From Epichloe hybrida (Eukaryota > Ascomycota > Sordariomycetes > Hypocreales > Clavicipitaceae), in the NCBI GenBank assembly GCA_019022495.1, contig JAFEKR010000002.1, positions 6,324,001 through 6,388,000 of the forward strand: a DNA stretch of 64,000 bases, given 5' to 3'. The position numbers were made by a program, and so were the translations under genes. Below are positions 61,801 to 64,000 of this stretch, one piece after another. The notes under the pieces were generated by a model. The model saw only the letters and a program-made list of their open reading frames with translations. It was not told the origin of the DNA and did not search any database. Within the stretch, counting starts at the first letter, position 1, and every line of letters starts with the position of its first letter.

Positions 61801-64000
61801 TGCTACTACTAATAAACCTAGTAGTAATTTACTATAAGGCATACTCTATTTACTTTAAGTAATAGCCTGTAATAGTGTTTACTAACTTTAAATATATAGT
61901 TAAATCTATTAATACTTACCTAGGGTATATAAATATCTATAATTAAGGCATAACTACTACTATAAGAATATAGTATTACTAGGCAAAGATTAGCCTTTAG
62001 GGTTTATTTCTAAGGTAGCTACCTAAGTAAAGAAAGGATATAGTAAGGCCCTTAACTAGTATAAGGAATATAGTAAATTAGTAGTCCTTACTTATATACT
62101 ATATGCTATTTAGTAAACTATAGCTTAAGATATAGTAATAAAATGCCTTCTATAAGCTTTATAAGACACTACATAATATATATAACTATTACTATAAAGA
62201 ATAGTCTATTAAGTTTAAAGATATATTTTATAAGTTAATTAGTAACTATATCCTAGTTATATTTAATTCTAATAATTCTAAGGAGGTTAGAACCCTTTAC
62301 GTAATACCTAACCCTCCTACCTATAATAACTTATACACCCTGCCTTATATAGCCTTATATATTACTAATACTAAGGTCCCCTCTTTCTTTCTTATTTAGT
62401 TTTAGGCACTACTAGTTTATACCCTAGGTAGTACTTATAATATTACACTAAGGGAGTAATTAAAGCTAAGCTATAAGAACTACTGCTATTTTCTAATATT
62501 TTAGTAAATATAGTAGTAGTAGTAAGTTATACTAATAAAGCTATAAGAGTAAGACTAGAATAATAGCATTATAAACCTAGTATAGATTAGTAATGCCCTA
62601 ATCTAGTATCTAGGGATAGTGTTTAATATGCTTAAAGATATATAATACCTTAATAGCATAAACCTAGTACTAATCTAAGATAAACTTATCTAATACTATA
62701 TAGTAAGGAGAAGAGATAGCTTTTTTAAGACACTTTAGCGCTAATTAAACATTAGCTATTTTAACACTATAGTTAAAGTATAAGGGTAGACTATAGACTA
62801 TAATAGTAATATTAAGAATAGCTAGCTAGCTATGTTTATACTATTTAAGAAACTTATTACTATAGTATAGGAGTATATTATAAGTATTAGAGGCTATCTT
62901 AACTACCTAAAGAGCTATACCTATATAAGTATTATAAAGTATTTAGAGTAAACCTATTAATTTTATAATAACCTAGGCCTTAATAATAAGCTAGATACCT
63001 ATAAGAATATAAACTATCCCTAGCTATGCTTTAACCTTATGTTATATTAAGTTAAGCTACTTTACGTAGCTAATTCTAAATAAGGTATGTACTAATAGGA
63101 GTAAATAAATAGCTATAGTAAGTATAAGATATAATAAACTTTTTAAGCTAAGGAACATAGCTAAAGAAAGGGGTAAGGGAGGATAAGGAAGGCTTAACTA
63201 GCTATAAGAATAGAAATAAAAATAGTAATAGTAAGGTTAGAGATAGTGAGAATAGCTTCTAGGAATTCTAGCTTTATAATATATAACACATCTATAACAT
63301 TAAGGGTAACCGCAAATAAGATTCCCTTATTAGAAAAATAGCATATTTTCCACGTACCCCTAAAGCCAATATACTAAGCTATAATACGCCTTAAATTCTT
63401 CGTTAGCCCTAGTAACCCTAATGCTAATAAACGCGTCCACTAATAATAAGACCCTAAGTATTAGGTGGTTAAGCGCAAGCTAAACCTAATGCTAATCCGC
63501 GAATTAGCAAGCATAGCTAGGCTAAAACCTACCCTAAAGTGAGGTCCTAGTAATTCTAAAAATTCCAAAAATTCTAAAAACTCCTACTAAAGTTACTATT
63601 GCTACTGCCTTAGAATTACTAGCACCCTAGTAAATTAAACTAAATAACTATACCCTATAGCGTATGCATCCTATTATAGCGTAGTATATTGCCACATATT
63701 AAAGCGCTTTAAATAAAGTATAATAACTAAGAATAGTAAAGATAAATAGGAAAGGGGAAATAACACTCTAGTGTTATATATAAAGAAATAAATATTCTCT
63801 AAAAGTAAAGTAAGAGTAAACTACTTATAAGAAAGCGAATAGTACCCTAGTGACTTAATACGCGCTATATTATACGTAACCTATAAATTTGCTATTATAT
63901 TTAACTATAACATATCCCTAAGCATATAATTAGGCAGTCTAGGCACTACTAGACTATATATATACCACCTACCCTAGAAATATTTATACCTATTTTGTCA
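58881..64000. other. RIP-affected AT-rich block, unclassified
   Basis: No open frame beyond 82 codons and no LTR pair seen. Between about 60.0 and 61.9 kb the plus strand reads more protein-like if TAG/TAA are taken as Gln, suggesting a decayed transposon, but I could not assign a family. CG-containing words reappear near 63.3-63.7 kb. The window ends inside this block. Confidence 0.4.

Overview
The window comes from the nuclear genome of a filamentous ascomycete (Pezizomycotina). The protein genes have short GT-AG introns of about 50 to 125 bp. They encode Zn2Cys6 regulators, a CFEM/Pth11-type receptor and fungal-type kinases. Both flanks carry the mark of repeat-induced point mutation (RIP): very AT-rich DNA in which old transposon reading frames are still legible if TAG/TAA is read as former CAG/CAA. 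Genus and species cannot be read from the sequence.

Layout. 1-12.6 kb: RIP-degenerated retrotransposons, namely a full-length Ty3/gypsy copy on the minus strand with 212-bp LTRs, a Ty1/copia relic, and a second, 3'-truncated Ty3/gypsy copy on the plus strand that inserted into the copia relic. 13.1-44.3 kb: a GC-balanced gene island. 44.3-64 kb: a second repeat-rich block. It holds a barely mutated non-autonomous LTR family with tandem-repeat interiors, two solo LTRs with intact 5-bp target duplications, large minisatellite arrays, RIP-destroyed sequence, and one intact three-exon gene (49.2-49.7 kb) for a small secreted cysteine-rich protein.

Gene island in order: a broken M3 metallopeptidase pseudogene; enoyl-CoA hydratase ending in SKL; a thiolase-like protein that seems to lack the nucleophilic cysteine; Zn2Cys6 factor 1; a sarcosine-oxidase-type FAD amine oxidase ending in SRL; Zn2Cys6 factor 2 (minus strand), divergent from a Rieske non-haem iron oxygenase of the choline/glycine-betaine type; Zn2Cys6 factor 3; a dimethylglycine-oxidase-type FAD/GcvT protein; a CFEM rhodopsin-like receptor; then SRP54 and two kinase-type genes (one broken).

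How they may work together (inference). The Rieske enzyme, the dimethylglycine oxidase and the sarcosine-type oxidase match three successive N-demethylations, glycine betaine to dimethylglycine to sarcosine to glycine. The SKL hydratase and the thiolase-like protein could act upstream on a CoA-linked quaternary-amine precursor such as a carnitine derivative. Three Zn2Cys6 regulators lie between the enzymes, and CACGTG sites lie upstream of most of the cluster genes. I read 15.5-35.1 kb as a candidate catabolic cluster for a methylated amine. Substrate, boundaries and co-regulation are unproven.

Exon coordinates were derived by hand from splice signals and frame continuity; individual splice sites may be off where stated.
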